Source: Acidobacteriota bacterium (lineage in GTDB: Bacteria; Acidobacteriota; Thermoanaerobaculia; Multivoradales; J023). Taken from it: DNA of 64,000 nucleotides. Numbering within the stretch: the first letter of the stretch is position 1; each line of letters begins with the position of its first letter. The notes under the pieces are model-generated. The model was not told the DNA's origin, did not search any database, and worked only from the letters and a program-made list of their open reading frames with translations. This document shows positions 1-7,621 of the stretch, piece after piece. The stretch covers positions 1 through 64,000 of the forward strand of contig JAJCXR010000042.1 in assembly GCA_029263315.1 (NCBI GenBank), read 5' to 3'. Both the position numbers and the translations under genes were made by a program.

Positions 1-2
1 TA

Positions 3-30
3 CCCAGGGTTGCGCTCCGCTTACCCTGGG
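3..30. repeat. Hairpin repeat at window start
   Basis: Arms CCCAGGGT (3-10) and ACCCTGGG (23-30) pair perfectly around a 12-base loop rich in CGCT. A small second hairpin, ACCTC-TTC-GAGGT, follows at about 43-55. From memory, similar hairpin-plus-tail sequences recur between genes in GC-rich soil and aquatic bacteria, so this is probably a dispersed palindromic repeat. The window edge cuts off its left context. Confidence 0.5.
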
Positions 31-155
31 CTGATGGATGCAACCTCTTCGAGGTAAAAACTCTTCTGGTTTCGATCATTGACCTGCCCTTTACCTCGAT
101 TGCTTCGCCTGTCTCTCGATTCTTCCATTAAGCCGCAGAACGCTTACAGCTGAGC

Positions 156-190
156 GACCAGGAAAGGCAGCGAAGCGGGCTTTCCTGGTC
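156..190. repeat. Perfect 11-bp inverted repeat
   Basis: Arms GACCAGGAAAG (156-166) and CTTTCCTGGTC (180-190) are perfectly complementary, with a 13-base loop. The element lies just downstream of the minus-strand gene at 259-588. It could help end that transcript, although no T-run follows on the minus strand. It may belong to the same palindromic repeat type as positions 3-30. No coding sequence is supported in 1-258. Confidence 0.5.
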
Positions 191-258
191 CGCTCTAGCG
201 TCTGGTTCGGCGGCCTCTCTGTCAAAGCCGCTCGATCACTCGGAAGAAACTTGACTGC

Positions 259-588
259 TCAAGCGCAAATCAAAGGGCAATTCGCACCCGGCGCAGTCCA
301 GATGGGGTAGCAGCAGACGTTGATCTTGTCTAACTTATAGGTACACCAAGAGCTATCAAAGTGCGCACAGTCCAAAACGACGTTGGTCTGCGGCATCATA
401 GGCCTCTGTGGCGCGGTCAACCATTCCAATTCAATGCCAAGCCTCTGCAAGACAGTAGGTGTTCCATCTGTCTGGGTGGCGATGGTGGCATAAGATGCCG
501 CCGGGCTCTCTTCAGCGAAAGCTGCTGCGGAGAGAAAGGTGGCGATGAGCAATGTGATTAGGGTCAAAACGAGTTTGGTTCTGTGCAT
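259..588 (-). CDS. Small secreted cysteine-rich protein
   Basis: Predicted 109-residue precursor of unknown function. The start at 588 is set by a strong ribosome binding site (GGAGGAGAAGCC directly before the ATG); a longer reading from 612 has no such signal. Residues 1-25 form a signal peptide: MHRTK, then a long hydrophobic stretch ending in AAAFA, with likely cleavage before EESP. The mature part is short, and six cysteines, including one CC pair, sit in its last 35 residues, so a compact disulfide-bonded exported peptide is likely. The last residues are NCPLICA. No family is recognised. It stands alone, with hairpin repeats downstream and a non-coding, lower-GC stretch upstream. A peptide effector or surface protein are both possible; neither can be shown from sequence. 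Confidence 0.75.
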   Translation of the reverse strand: MHRTKLVLTLITLLIATFLSAAAFAEESPAASYATIATQTDGTPTVLQRLGIELEWLTAPQRPMMPQTNVVLDCAHFDSSWCTYKLDKINVCCYPIWTAPGANCPLICA

Positions 589-1280
589 GGCTTCTCCTCC
601 AGTGGCTGTCAAACTATCAATGGTCGTCGGTTAGGTGGCTTGCGCGAAGCGCACCAGTACGCACTGCTTTCCTGGTGATGTCGCCTGTACATGCAGCCAT
701 GTACATCAGGGACAGCAGGATAGGTCTTTATAGGTGTTTTGTTGTTCGGACTTGGCTATTTCTTTCTGATAACCCTCCTGTGCTGGTTTTGGTTTAGACA
801 TGGCCGCCTCCAGCGAAATCTGTGCTAGCAAGATTTGCCGAGCGAACGCGACAACAATAGTGGTTTTTGCAGAAGACGACCTCCGCTGAGGACACGAGGG
901 TCCCTACAGGCCGCCGAACACAGAGGGTTCTATCCGACGTCCAGCCACAATTCTCGATCCGCCTCAGACTCTCCATGGTCGTTGGATAGAACCTAGGTTG
1001 GACGAAACCGGGACCGAACTCACACAGCGTTTGCTATTTGAAGATTGCTTGGCTGACCGCCATCGGTCAAGCCGACTCGCAGCTGCGAGAGGGCTGGCAA
1101 TATCATCGTCATCGACGACCTCCCAGGTCTTCAAAACTCACTGAACTTGGCTCAGCGAGGTCCAGGTTGATAAGTTTACCCAGAGAGTATACCAAATCTC
1201 CGTCGAGAAGACGCAATTCGACTGTGCTGTTTTCGGTGACAGCCTCTTCGGTCTCAGCTGAGAGGTGCTACAAGCCGTTT
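589..1280. other. Non-coding stretch with two inverted repeats
   Basis: No reading frame here looks like a real gene. It has a perfect inverted repeat TGTACATG / CATGTACA (686-693 and 698-705, 4-base loop) about 100 bases upstream of the small secreted gene, which could be an operator or hairpin. It also has a 14-base imperfect inverted repeat GGTTCTATCCGACG (926-939) / CGTTGGATAGAACC (980-993) with one mismatch. The stretch is visibly less GC-rich than the rest of the window and borders a transposase remnant, which suggests old mobile-element turnover. Confidence 0.5.
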
Positions 1281-1597
1281 CTAGGGTGGTGCTCTGGTGC
1301 CAGGCCCGACTTGGGACTCGGGCACCGCGGCCAGGGTTTCGATGGCGACCAGCAGGCCTTGCTCGCAGACCTTGCGGCGCGGCCGCCATGGATCCACTTC
1401 TTTGGCGTCCTCTGGATCTGATGGCACCACGCCGTCTGACGGCAAAGGCACTTCCAGCAACCTCCGACAGGTCTCCAAGTTCTTCGCACGATGGCGATTC
1501 GCCAGCAGGCCGTAAGAGCGGATCCGTTGGAAGCCTTGGAGTTGCAGATCGCCACCCGATGTGTGTACCGCGCCAGATACTCCAGGACTCGTTCAAC
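1281..1597 (-). pseudogene. Decayed IS91-type transposase fragment
   Basis: Reading the minus strand, one frame gives VERVLEYLARYTHRVAICN (about 1597-1541), a segment typical of IS91-family transposases. The neighbouring frame gives RIRSYGLLANRHRAKNLETC, then RRLL and a CEQGLLVAIETL-like segment, down to the stop at 1281. In intact IS91 transposases these blocks are separated by several dozen more residues, so an internal deletion and frameshift joined them here. The N-terminal catalytic half is missing: upstream lies only the terminator of the protease gene. The fragment cannot encode an active enzyme. The family call rests on remembered motif similarity and would be settled by a translated search. 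Confidence 0.7.
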
Positions 1598-1650
1598 ACC
1601 TTAGAATCGAAGAGCGCCCGCCCACCACTGCCCCACCGCCGCGGCCCACC

Positions 1651-1686
1651 AAAAACAAGAGCCCCCTGAAGCTCAGGGGGCTCTTG
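1651..1686 (-). terminator. Strong intrinsic terminator of the M36 protease gene
   Basis: A perfect 14-bp stem (1656-1669 with 1673-1686; arms CAAGAGCCCCCTGA and its complement) closes on a 3-base loop. On the minus strand it is followed by five T residues (1655-1651). It lies about 70 bases past the stop codon of the metalloprotease gene and is the clearest Rho-independent terminator in the window. Confidence 0.9.
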
Positions 1687-1758
1687 CGGGCCGGACGACT
1701 CCAGCCCCTACGGACGATCAGCAGCTCGGCACTTTCCGAGCCGCTGCCGGTTCACGAC

Positions 1759-4700
1759 TCAGTTGTCGCAGATGGACACATCGTCGATACCGCACTCGAC
1801 GATATCGCCGGGGCCGGCACCATCCGAGCATTGGACCCGCAACTTGACGTTGGAGCCCGCCGGGATGCTGCTGGTGGACGCCGTCGTCCAGGAGGCCACC
1901 GTCCGGCTGTCGCCGACGGAGGTCAGGGTATTCCAGGACGAACCGCCGTTGAGCGAGTACTCGAGGCGGAAGAAGTCACCGGCGGCGTCGTCGCCGGTGT
2001 CCCGCTGGCCGTGGAAGTACGACACCGACAGGGTGGAGGCATTGCTGACACTCCAGGTCGGCGAGGTGGTGATGCAGTTGCCGCCGTCGACATCCGCATT
2101 GCCAGCGCTGCTGTTGGTGGCGGTGAACCAGGAACCGGTGCCCGTTGCCGAACCCGCCGGTTGGGTCACCACGGTGCTGGTCTGCTGCGTCGGATTGGCC
2201 CGTACGAAGGAGCCGGTCGAGCAGGTGCTGGCGCCGTCATTGGTCCAGCCACCGTTGCCACTCTCGAAACCCTCATCGACGGTGCAGGTTCCGCCACCGG
2301 TGCCCTCGTAGATCCGCACACAGCTGAAGCTGCCGTTGGAGCCGCTGCCGGAGTCCTGATCATTGGTGAAGACCAGGCGTCGGCTGCCGGTGTAGCTCTG
2401 CCCCACCGGAATGCTGAACGATTGGGTACCGCTGCCGCTGTACTTCGGGTTGTAGTCGATTTTGCCGACGCCGGTCCAGTTCTGGCTGCCCCAGAATTGG
2501 AAGTGGGCCGCTTCATCGTTCAAGGTGTCATCGGCGTCGAAGCCGATGGCGTGAATCTCACCCTGGGAAGTCGAGGAGTAATCGAACTCGATGATCGTAT
2601 TCGGGGTGATGGTGAAGTTCTGGGTCGAGCGCACCCAGGTATTGTTCGACAGGGTCAGGGTATCGCCACCGTTGGCCACCGAGGTGGTGTTGGAGGCGTT
2701 TTGGTTCGAGTACGAGGTCAACGCAAAGCTGTTGAAGTCGATGGAACCGGCCGGGCAATCGGACGGCGGCGGCGGTCCATCACAGGAAGCGGGAACGTTG
2801 AAACCGTTGGTGGCCGTGGTGCTGTTGGAACCGCCGGTGGAGGCGTTGGTACCCAAGCCGTAGGCGGCAAAGGCTTCCCAGATCAGGCAGACATCGGCTC
2901 CACCGTAGTTGTCGGTGGCGGCTTGGATGATCCCGTCGCGATTGTTGATGAAGGTCGGGGAGCAAGCGGTGTTCTTCAGACCTTCATTGACGTACAACAT
3001 GGCGCGCTGGTTGCCGGCCCCGCCGTTGGCGTTGTAGAGATCGGCGCTGAAACCGTGCGCATCGACCAGGGCCCAGTAGACTTCCCAGATGGCCTGCGCC
3101 CAGCGGGAGCCCATACCGTGGGGAATACCGGCGCCACCGATCGACGAATAGGTCCAGTTGTTGATCGCCTGGTTGGTGCTGTAGGGCAAGTCGCGGATGG
3201 TACCGCCCACCGCCGCCTCATTGAAGAGGTAGGCGCCGATGCCGCGGGAGTCGGTGCCCGCATCGCCAACTTCCCCCGTGTAGGCGAGGCCGAGCCAATC
3301 GGACCAACCCTCACCGGCCTGCTGGCTGTTGTTGAGGCAGCTGGAGTTGCCGGGGCCGCCGACCTGACGGATCGAGATGCCATGGCCGTACTCGTGAATG
3401 ATGACGCCGTTGTCGTAGTCACCGTCGCGGGATGGGGTGGCCCGGTTACAGGTGTACATCTGCATGCGCGGGTTGCCACCGTCGGTGGGGGTCGAAAAGT
3501 TGGCGTTGCAGTTGCCGCCACCGTCCTGGGCATCGGCGTTCACCGAATCGCTACCGGAGCCACCATTGCCGAAGTTGTTCTCTTGGAAGTTGCCGCCCGC
3601 TTCGTCGAAGCCGTATTGGTACTGCACATCGTGAATGATGTTGTTCCAGTAGAAGAGGTTGGCGGTCGCCGCCGGAATCGAGGCGGACGGAGCGCTGCTC
3701 AGATTGATCGCGAAGTCGCAGGTGGTGCCTGAGCACTGGGGATTGGAGTCGCAGCCATTGTTGGAGTTGGTATCGGGGCAAGCGTGCACGTTGTTGCCGT
3801 CCATCGAGCCGCCGGTGAACCAACCACTGGGGGATGCGGTGCCGTTCTCAGGATTGACCTCGAGGCTGCGGGCATCGGAAGGCGGCAAGGGGCTGGTGTG
3901 AATGGGGCTCTCGACGGGCTGCTCGTAGACCCGGTAGCTGCCGGCGTTGGTCCAATCGAAACGATTCCACACCTCACCGCTGTGGGCATCGATGTTGATG
4001 TCGTAGTAGTGGTTGGAGTCGAGGGTCTGGATCTGGAAATTCCACACCAAACGCACGTCGCCGGCCCGGATCGGCAACCACATGAGCCGTGCGTCGATGG
4101 GCTCGAGGGAGAGACCCTCACCAGCGATGCGGGTTTGTTGTCCCGTTCCGAGGCCCTTGTCGAGAACCTGAGGCATGGCCTTCAGCTCGACCCCCAAGTG
4201 CAACGCAGCCGAGGCGACGGCTTCCTCAGCCGCCAGGGTCGGGGCAGGGGCGTTGACCGAAGCGGCCAGATTGGGAACGAAGGCGTTGTTGACGCTGATC
4301 AGCCGACCGTCGCGGTTGATATTGACGTGCAACTGCGCGTTGTAAACCGGCAAGCCCTGGTGGGTCTGACGCAAATACAGGTGGGTAGCACCGGTGACCT
4401 TGGTGAAGACGTTGTCCGTGACCTCGAAATTCTCCAGGTCGGCCAAGCCGATACCAAAGGCCTCGACCCGCTCCTTGACGTAGTTGAGAGCCGTCTCAAC
4501 GGGATCCGTCGACGCCATCAAGCCATCGGTGAGGTAGCCGGTCTGATTGTAGACGGACCGTGTGACACCGGTGGTTTCGTCGAAGGTAACGCCCAACTCG
4601 GGTACCTCGGCACGCAGGCGATCCAGGGCCCGCTGCTGCAGTGGGTTGGCGGCGACCTCGGCGAAGCTTGCATTGTGTGCGACGCGGGCATCGTAGTTGC

Positions 4701-4821
4701 GGGGGGCCTCGACCTTTTCAGGGTCCGAAACCAAGGCCCATGACGACCCTGCGATAAGCAGGGTCGCACTGGCCAGCGCGACGACGCGACGGCGCGATGT
4801 TGTCAGAGACGGGTGGAGCAT
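1759..4821 (-). CDS. Secreted M36 (fungalysin-type) metalloprotease
   Basis: Zinc endopeptidase of 1020 residues, predicted to be exported. The start at 4821 is chosen because GAGGAGGT lies 5-6 bases before the ATG. Residues 1-35 are a signal peptide (basic start, hydrophobic core, SSWA). An FTP-type propeptide follows to about residue 300. The catalytic domain has HEYGHG at about 476-481 (two zinc-binding His and the catalytic Glu) and GEGWSDW downstream, giving the third ligand, as in fungalysins. After a PPPP linker near 690 come two C-terminal beta-rich domains. The second (about 845 to the end, beginning GFESGNGGW) looks like a MAM or jelly-roll adhesion domain and has several Cys. These tails may bind substrate or the cell surface. 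Single gene with its own terminator; the AT-rich upstream region is likely to hold the promoter. An outer-surface or nutrient-scavenging role is inferred. Confidence 0.93.
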   Translation of the reverse strand: MLHPSLTTSRRRVVALASATLLIAGSSWALVSDPEKVEAPRNYDARVAHNASFAEVAANPLQQRALDRLRAEVPELGVTFDETTGVTRSVYNQTGYLTDGLMASTDPVETALNYVKERVEAFGIGLADLENFEVTDNVFTKVTGATHLYLRQTHQGLPVYNAQLHVNINRDGRLISVNNAFVPNLAASVNAPAPTLAAEEAVASAALHLGVELKAMPQVLDKGLGTGQQTRIAGEGLSLEPIDARLMWLPIRAGDVRLVWNFQIQTLDSNHYYDINIDAHSGEVWNRFDWTNAGSYRVYEQPVESPIHTSPLPPSDARSLEVNPENGTASPSGWFTGGSMDGNNVHACPDTNSNNGCDSNPQCSGTTCDFAINLSSAPSASIPAATANLFYWNNIIHDVQYQYGFDEAGGNFQENNFGNGGSGSDSVNADAQDGGGNCNANFSTPTDGGNPRMQMYTCNRATPSRDGDYDNGVIIHEYGHGISIRQVGGPGNSSCLNNSQQAGEGWSDWLGLAYTGEVGDAGTDSRGIGAYLFNEAAVGGTIRDLPYSTNQAINNWTYSSIGGAGIPHGMGSRWAQAIWEVYWALVDAHGFSADLYNANGGAGNQRAMLYVNEGLKNTACSPTFINNRDGIIQAATDNYGGADVCLIWEAFAAYGLGTNASTGGSNSTTATNGFNVPASCDGPPPPSDCPAGSIDFNSFALTSYSNQNASNTTSVANGGDTLTLSNNTWVRSTQNFTITPNTIIEFDYSSTSQGEIHAIGFDADDTLNDEAAHFQFWGSQNWTGVGKIDYNPKYSGSGTQSFSIPVGQSYTGSRRLVFTNDQDSGSGSNGSFSCVRIYEGTGGGTCTVDEGFESGNGGWTNDGASTCSTGSFVRANPTQQTSTVVTQPAGSATGTGSWFTATNSSAGNADVDGGNCITTSPTWSVSNASTLSVSYFHGQRDTGDDAAGDFFRLEYSLNGGSSWNTLTSVGDSRTVASWTTASTSSIPAGSNVKLRVQCSDGAGPGDIVECGIDDVSICDN

Positions 4822-5259
4822 GTGTAACCTCCTCAGGGGGTGTTGAATGTCAGGGTGAGCTTCGACGGAGCCGCTGCCAAGCGTCCGGCCAAGGCGGAGC
4901 CATGAACGCCTGTCGGCGTGCCACAGCATCCATCCATCAAAACTCTTTCCCTGCGTTGACACCCTCTAGTACAGCAAATCCGATGCCAAGCTGACGAACA
5001 GGCTCCAGATCACTAGAACAATTTGATTAGAGAGCTTTCTCTTTATCTCTCCATTGTCTCTTTTTTGTGAGAACCCCTACCCAGCCTCGGTTTCTCCATT
5101 GTTCTCAACTAGCATTCGCACATTCTCAATTATGAAAATGAGGCCATGCCCACCTGCTCAAGATGTACGAAAACGTACAGTCTCCGGCGTCAGATCAAAT
5201 CCCCCTCAATCCACCTTTCCTACAGGGGGAGGCCAGAATGCGTATCCGACTGAGTGGAG
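4822..5259. other. Upstream region of the protease gene
   Basis: No gene is supported here. The part at about 5010-5130 is clearly AT-rich compared with its surroundings and holds an inverted pair TGAGAAC (5068-5074) / GTTCTCA (5101-5107), plus a further ATTCTCA copy near 5123. The region lies upstream of the leftward protease gene, so promoter and regulator sites are expected. No convincing -35/-10 pair was found at standard spacing. Confidence 0.4.
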
Positions 5260-6153
5260 CTAGTGCGTGTCCAGGAAACTGACGACTCGCTCAACCACCG
5301 AGGGCTGCTGAAGAATACGCCGATGCCCTAGCCCTTCCGTTGCCTGGAGCTCAGCACCCGGCCAGGCCTGGGTCAGTGCCTCCCCTTCCGCGAAGGACAC
5401 TTCCCTATCCTCCCGATCGTGCACCACGAGCAATGGATGGTGCATTCGACGGGCGATGCCCAGGCTCTGCCATTCTTCGAAGGGCACCCTAAAGCGACGC
5501 TCGATACCTCGGCGCAGCCGGGGCGCGATGTGCGGCCCAAAACCCACCAGGTCTGTGAACTGCTCCGTCAGACCCACCATGTCGGTGGCCGGTGACAGGT
5601 AGACCAAACGTTGCACGTCGGGCGTGGTTTGCGGCCGAGCCAAAGCATTGGTACACGCCGAGGCCCCAAAGGAATGGGCGATGATTCCGTCGACGCCCCC
5701 TAAGCTACGAACCATGGTCCCCACCGCATCGGCCATGGCCGGCAGCGACGAGCGACTGCCACTGGACAGACCGTGGCCGGGGGCATCGTAGGCGATGACA
5801 TCAAAACCCGCCTCGACCAAAGGCTGTGCCATGGCTCCCAGTTGCAAACCCCGACCGCCCCAGCCATGGACCAACAACACCCTGCGACGGCCTCCCCAGC
5901 CCCAGCGCCAAGCGGCGAGGTGGCCGCCACCGTAGAGCACGCTCATCTCCTCCGCCTCCGTCGCCCACCAGCGCTCGCGCAACGGCATCGCGCTCTTGGG
6001 GGGTCGCAGGAAAATCCTGCTCGCCACCTTGGTGGCCATGCGGGGGGCCAAATGGCTGAAACCTCGCACCAAAATACGGACTGTCGCAGCCATTTTAGAA
6101 CGACCGATCGTGCTTTTCTTGAACGCTACTCTACTGTCGATGACATCGAGCAT
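5260..6153 (-). CDS. Alpha/beta hydrolase
   Basis: Serine hydrolase of unknown substrate, 297 residues from the ATG at 6153 (AAGGGG lies about 6 bases upstream). An oxyanion-type HGWGGRG segment follows the VLLVHGW strand. The nucleophile elbow is AHSFGAS, then the acid-bearing strand VVHDREDREV, and GLGHRRIL near the end supplies the catalytic His. There is no signal peptide, so it is probably cytoplasmic. The start is uncertain: a second in-frame ATG at 6093 would remove 20 residues and leave an operator-like sequence (6105-6122) directly upstream. It follows the TetR regulator by 11 bases on the same strand, so the two form a regulator-enzyme pair. The TetR protein probably controls it and may sense its substrate. 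Confidence 0.88.
   Translation of the reverse strand: MLDVIDSRVAFKKSTIGRSKMAATVRILVRGFSHLAPRMATKVASRIFLRPPKSAMPLRERWWATEAEEMSVLYGGGHLAAWRWGWGGRRRVLLVHGWGGRGLQLGAMAQPLVEAGFDVIAYDAPGHGLSSGSRSSLPAMADAVGTMVRSLGGVDGIIAHSFGASACTNALARPQTTPDVQRLVYLSPATDMVGLTEQFTDLVGFGPHIAPRLRRGIERRFRVPFEEWQSLGIARRMHHPLLVVHDREDREVSFAEGEALTQAWPGAELQATEGLGHRRILQQPSVVERVVSFLDTH
6105..6122. promoter_or_regulatory. Second copy of the TetR operator core
   Basis: Bases 6105-6122 match 15 of 18 positions with the centre of the tetR operator (6774-6791), in the same orientation; both begin CGATCGT and continue with a CTTTT block. The copy overlaps the first codons of the hydrolase as annotated, or lies just upstream of it if translation starts at 6093. 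A second binding site for the same repressor is the simplest reading; chance similarity remains possible. Confidence 0.4.
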
Positions 6154-6164
6154 AGTGAGCCCCT

Positions 6165-6758
6165 TCAGGGTTTGGCGTCGCGGATCAAGCGTTCAAAAGC
6201 TTGATCAACTCGGGTTCTGGAGGTCGGATCGCGGAGGAGGCGGTGGAAATGATGATAGGCCAGGATGATGGAATAGAGCTCGTAGGCCAGCTGCCGGCAG
6301 TCCAGATCATGGCGGAAATGCCCCACTTCCACCCCGAGCTGCGCCGCCTTGGCCAGGGCTTCCAACCACGAGCGCTGAGATTCCACCAAGAGGTCCCGCA
6401 AGGGACCCGGTCGATCATCCACTTCATTGGCGGTCGAGATGAACAGACATCCTCCGGGCATCCAATCGGAACCTTCCCAACGGATCCAGTTCTCGAACAG
6501 GGCCCGGAACCGTGGCTCCCCCCTCGGCTGCCGGAAGGCCGGAGCAATGACCAGGTCGATGAAACGATCAATGGTCAGCTGTAGCACCTGCTGTTGTAGC
6601 TCGACCTTGGACGCGAAGTGGGCAAAGAGACCGCTCTTCGACATCCCCACCTCTTTGGCCATTCCGCCGATGCTCAGACCCTCTAGACCCACCAAGCTGG
6701 CCCGCGCCAGGGCGCTCTCGAGAATCAGATGGCGGGTGGTTTCTCCTTTGCTGACCAT
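6165..6758 (-). CDS. TetR/AcrR-family transcriptional repressor
   Basis: DNA-binding regulator of 197 residues. The N-terminal helix-turn-helix is typical: TRHLILESAL, then LEGLSIGGMAKEVGMSKSG, LFAHFASK, ending near residue 50. The rest is the helical ligand-binding and dimerisation half. QLGVEVGHFRHDLD and AYELYSIILAYH near the C-terminus resemble the TetR_C_6/YcdC-type subgroup. It is probably the first gene of a two-gene unit with the hydrolase. The ATG at 6758 has no ribosome binding site, and a good promoter ends six bases before it, so the message looks leaderless. A 9-bp inverted repeat covers the -35 element and the start codon, which indicates autorepression. Its ligand is unknown. 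Confidence 0.93.
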   Translation of the reverse strand: MVSKGETTRHLILESALARASLVGLEGLSIGGMAKEVGMSKSGLFAHFASKVELQQQVLQLTIDRFIDLVIAPAFRQPRGEPRFRALFENWIRWEGSDWMPGGCLFISTANEVDDRPGPLRDLLVESQRSWLEALAKAAQLGVEVGHFRHDLDCRQLAYELYSIILAYHHFHRLLRDPTSRTRVDQAFERLIRDAKP

Positions 6759-6796
6759 GTTGACAAATTAGCACGATCGTTCTTTTATTGTCAACA
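6758..6796 (-). promoter_or_regulatory. tetR promoter inside its own palindromic operator
   Basis: Perfect 9-bp inverted repeat TGTTGACAA (6758-6766) / TTGTCAACA (6788-6796), with an 8-bp palindrome ACGATCGT (6773-6780) near its centre. On the minus strand the right arm contains a -35 TTGACA (6794-6789). After an 18-base spacer comes a -10-like TAATTT (6770-6765), and six bases later the tetR ATG. Repressor bound here would block its own promoter. A TTGACA with 17-base spacing to TTTTAT also exists on the plus strand, as expected from the symmetry. Confidence 0.7.
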
Positions 6797-6852
6797 CCCC
6801 TCTTGGCGGTACAAATCCGCCCCAGCGGTAAGGCACCACAGGCTGCTACGGC

Positions 6853-7419
6853 TCAGTTGCCACCGGAGGCAATCTCGGGCCAGCGAAGCAGCATGCCATC
6901 GGCCCAGATAATGTCCTGATCGAAGTCGGTGGCGAGAAAGGGCCCGATGGGTAGCGGCTCGGAGATATCACAAACGTCGAACACGCCGTCGCGGGCCGAG
7001 GCACAAATCATCAGCTGACGCTCGTCCGCCAGATCGGTATTGCGATAGTAGTTGAGAGCGCTTCCCCATCCGTCCTGCTCCGGCACGCTGTCCATGTAGA
7101 AAAAAGTATTGCTCGGCCTCAGATAAGAGACCATTTCCGGATAGTCGACAGCGACGAACCCTTCGGTGTTGTAGGTCTTGGCGGTCCCCGCGGACGCCGC
7201 TCCCACCTGATCCGTCAACCAAGACATCCAGGCGGTGCCGACACTATTCAACTCCGCCATTGTTTTGCGCTGCTTGGCCTTGTGGATGGCGTCGATGAGC
7301 TTGGGGATCATGATCGAAGCCACCAGCATGATGATCGCGACCACCAGCAGCAGCTCCATGAGGGAAAAACCGCGATCCCGTCGACGCATCGAAATATTAA
7401 GATCATCAAAACATTGCAT
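6853..7419 (-). CDS. Type IV pilin-like / pseudopilin protein
   Basis: 188-residue protein with a class III (prepilin) signal: a short basic leader ending RDRG, then FSLMELLLVVAIIMLVASI, with Glu at mature position 5. PilD-type peptidase would cut after the Gly and methylate the Phe. The rest is a hydrophobic helix followed by a small globular domain with one Cys pair (ICAS, DVCD), as in minor pilins and type II secretion pseudopilins. Two starts are possible: ATG 7419 (AGGGG about 10 bases upstream, used here) or ATG 7389, which gives the more usual short MRRRDRG leader but lacks a ribosome binding site. No pilus or secretion genes are adjacent, so it is an orphan subunit. An envelope location is expected. 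Confidence 0.85.
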   Translation of the reverse strand: MQCFDDLNISMRRRDRGFSLMELLLVVAIIMLVASIMIPKLIDAIHKAKQRKTMAELNSVGTAWMSWLTDQVGAASAGTAKTYNTEGFVAVDYPEMVSYLRPSNTFFYMDSVPEQDGWGSALNYYRNTDLADERQLMICASARDGVFDVCDISEPLPIGPFLATDFDQDIIWADGMLLRWPEIASGGN

Positions 7420-7621
7420 AGATAGAGTCCCCTATCGTAGTGCCTGAGAAATCCAGATAGTGGCTATCGTGGGCCATCGAATCAACCACGCATCGTGTGA
7501 AATCACAACGTGTCGCGCTTTGTAATATCACAAATCCAGACCTAGGACAAGAGGCGACTGGGCTCGATCCCTTGCCGAGACGGCAGGAGATCCTCTGGGC
7601 GACACCGAGATTCGGCGTCAC

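Noticed and set aside
794..976. 60-residue minus-strand open frame
   Set aside because: No ribosome binding site, no recognised motif, and it overlaps the 14-base inverted repeat; not supported as a gene.
1561..3732. 723-residue plus-strand open frame
   Set aside because: It is antisense to the M36 protease and its terminator and has Ala/Gly/Val-rich, featureless composition.
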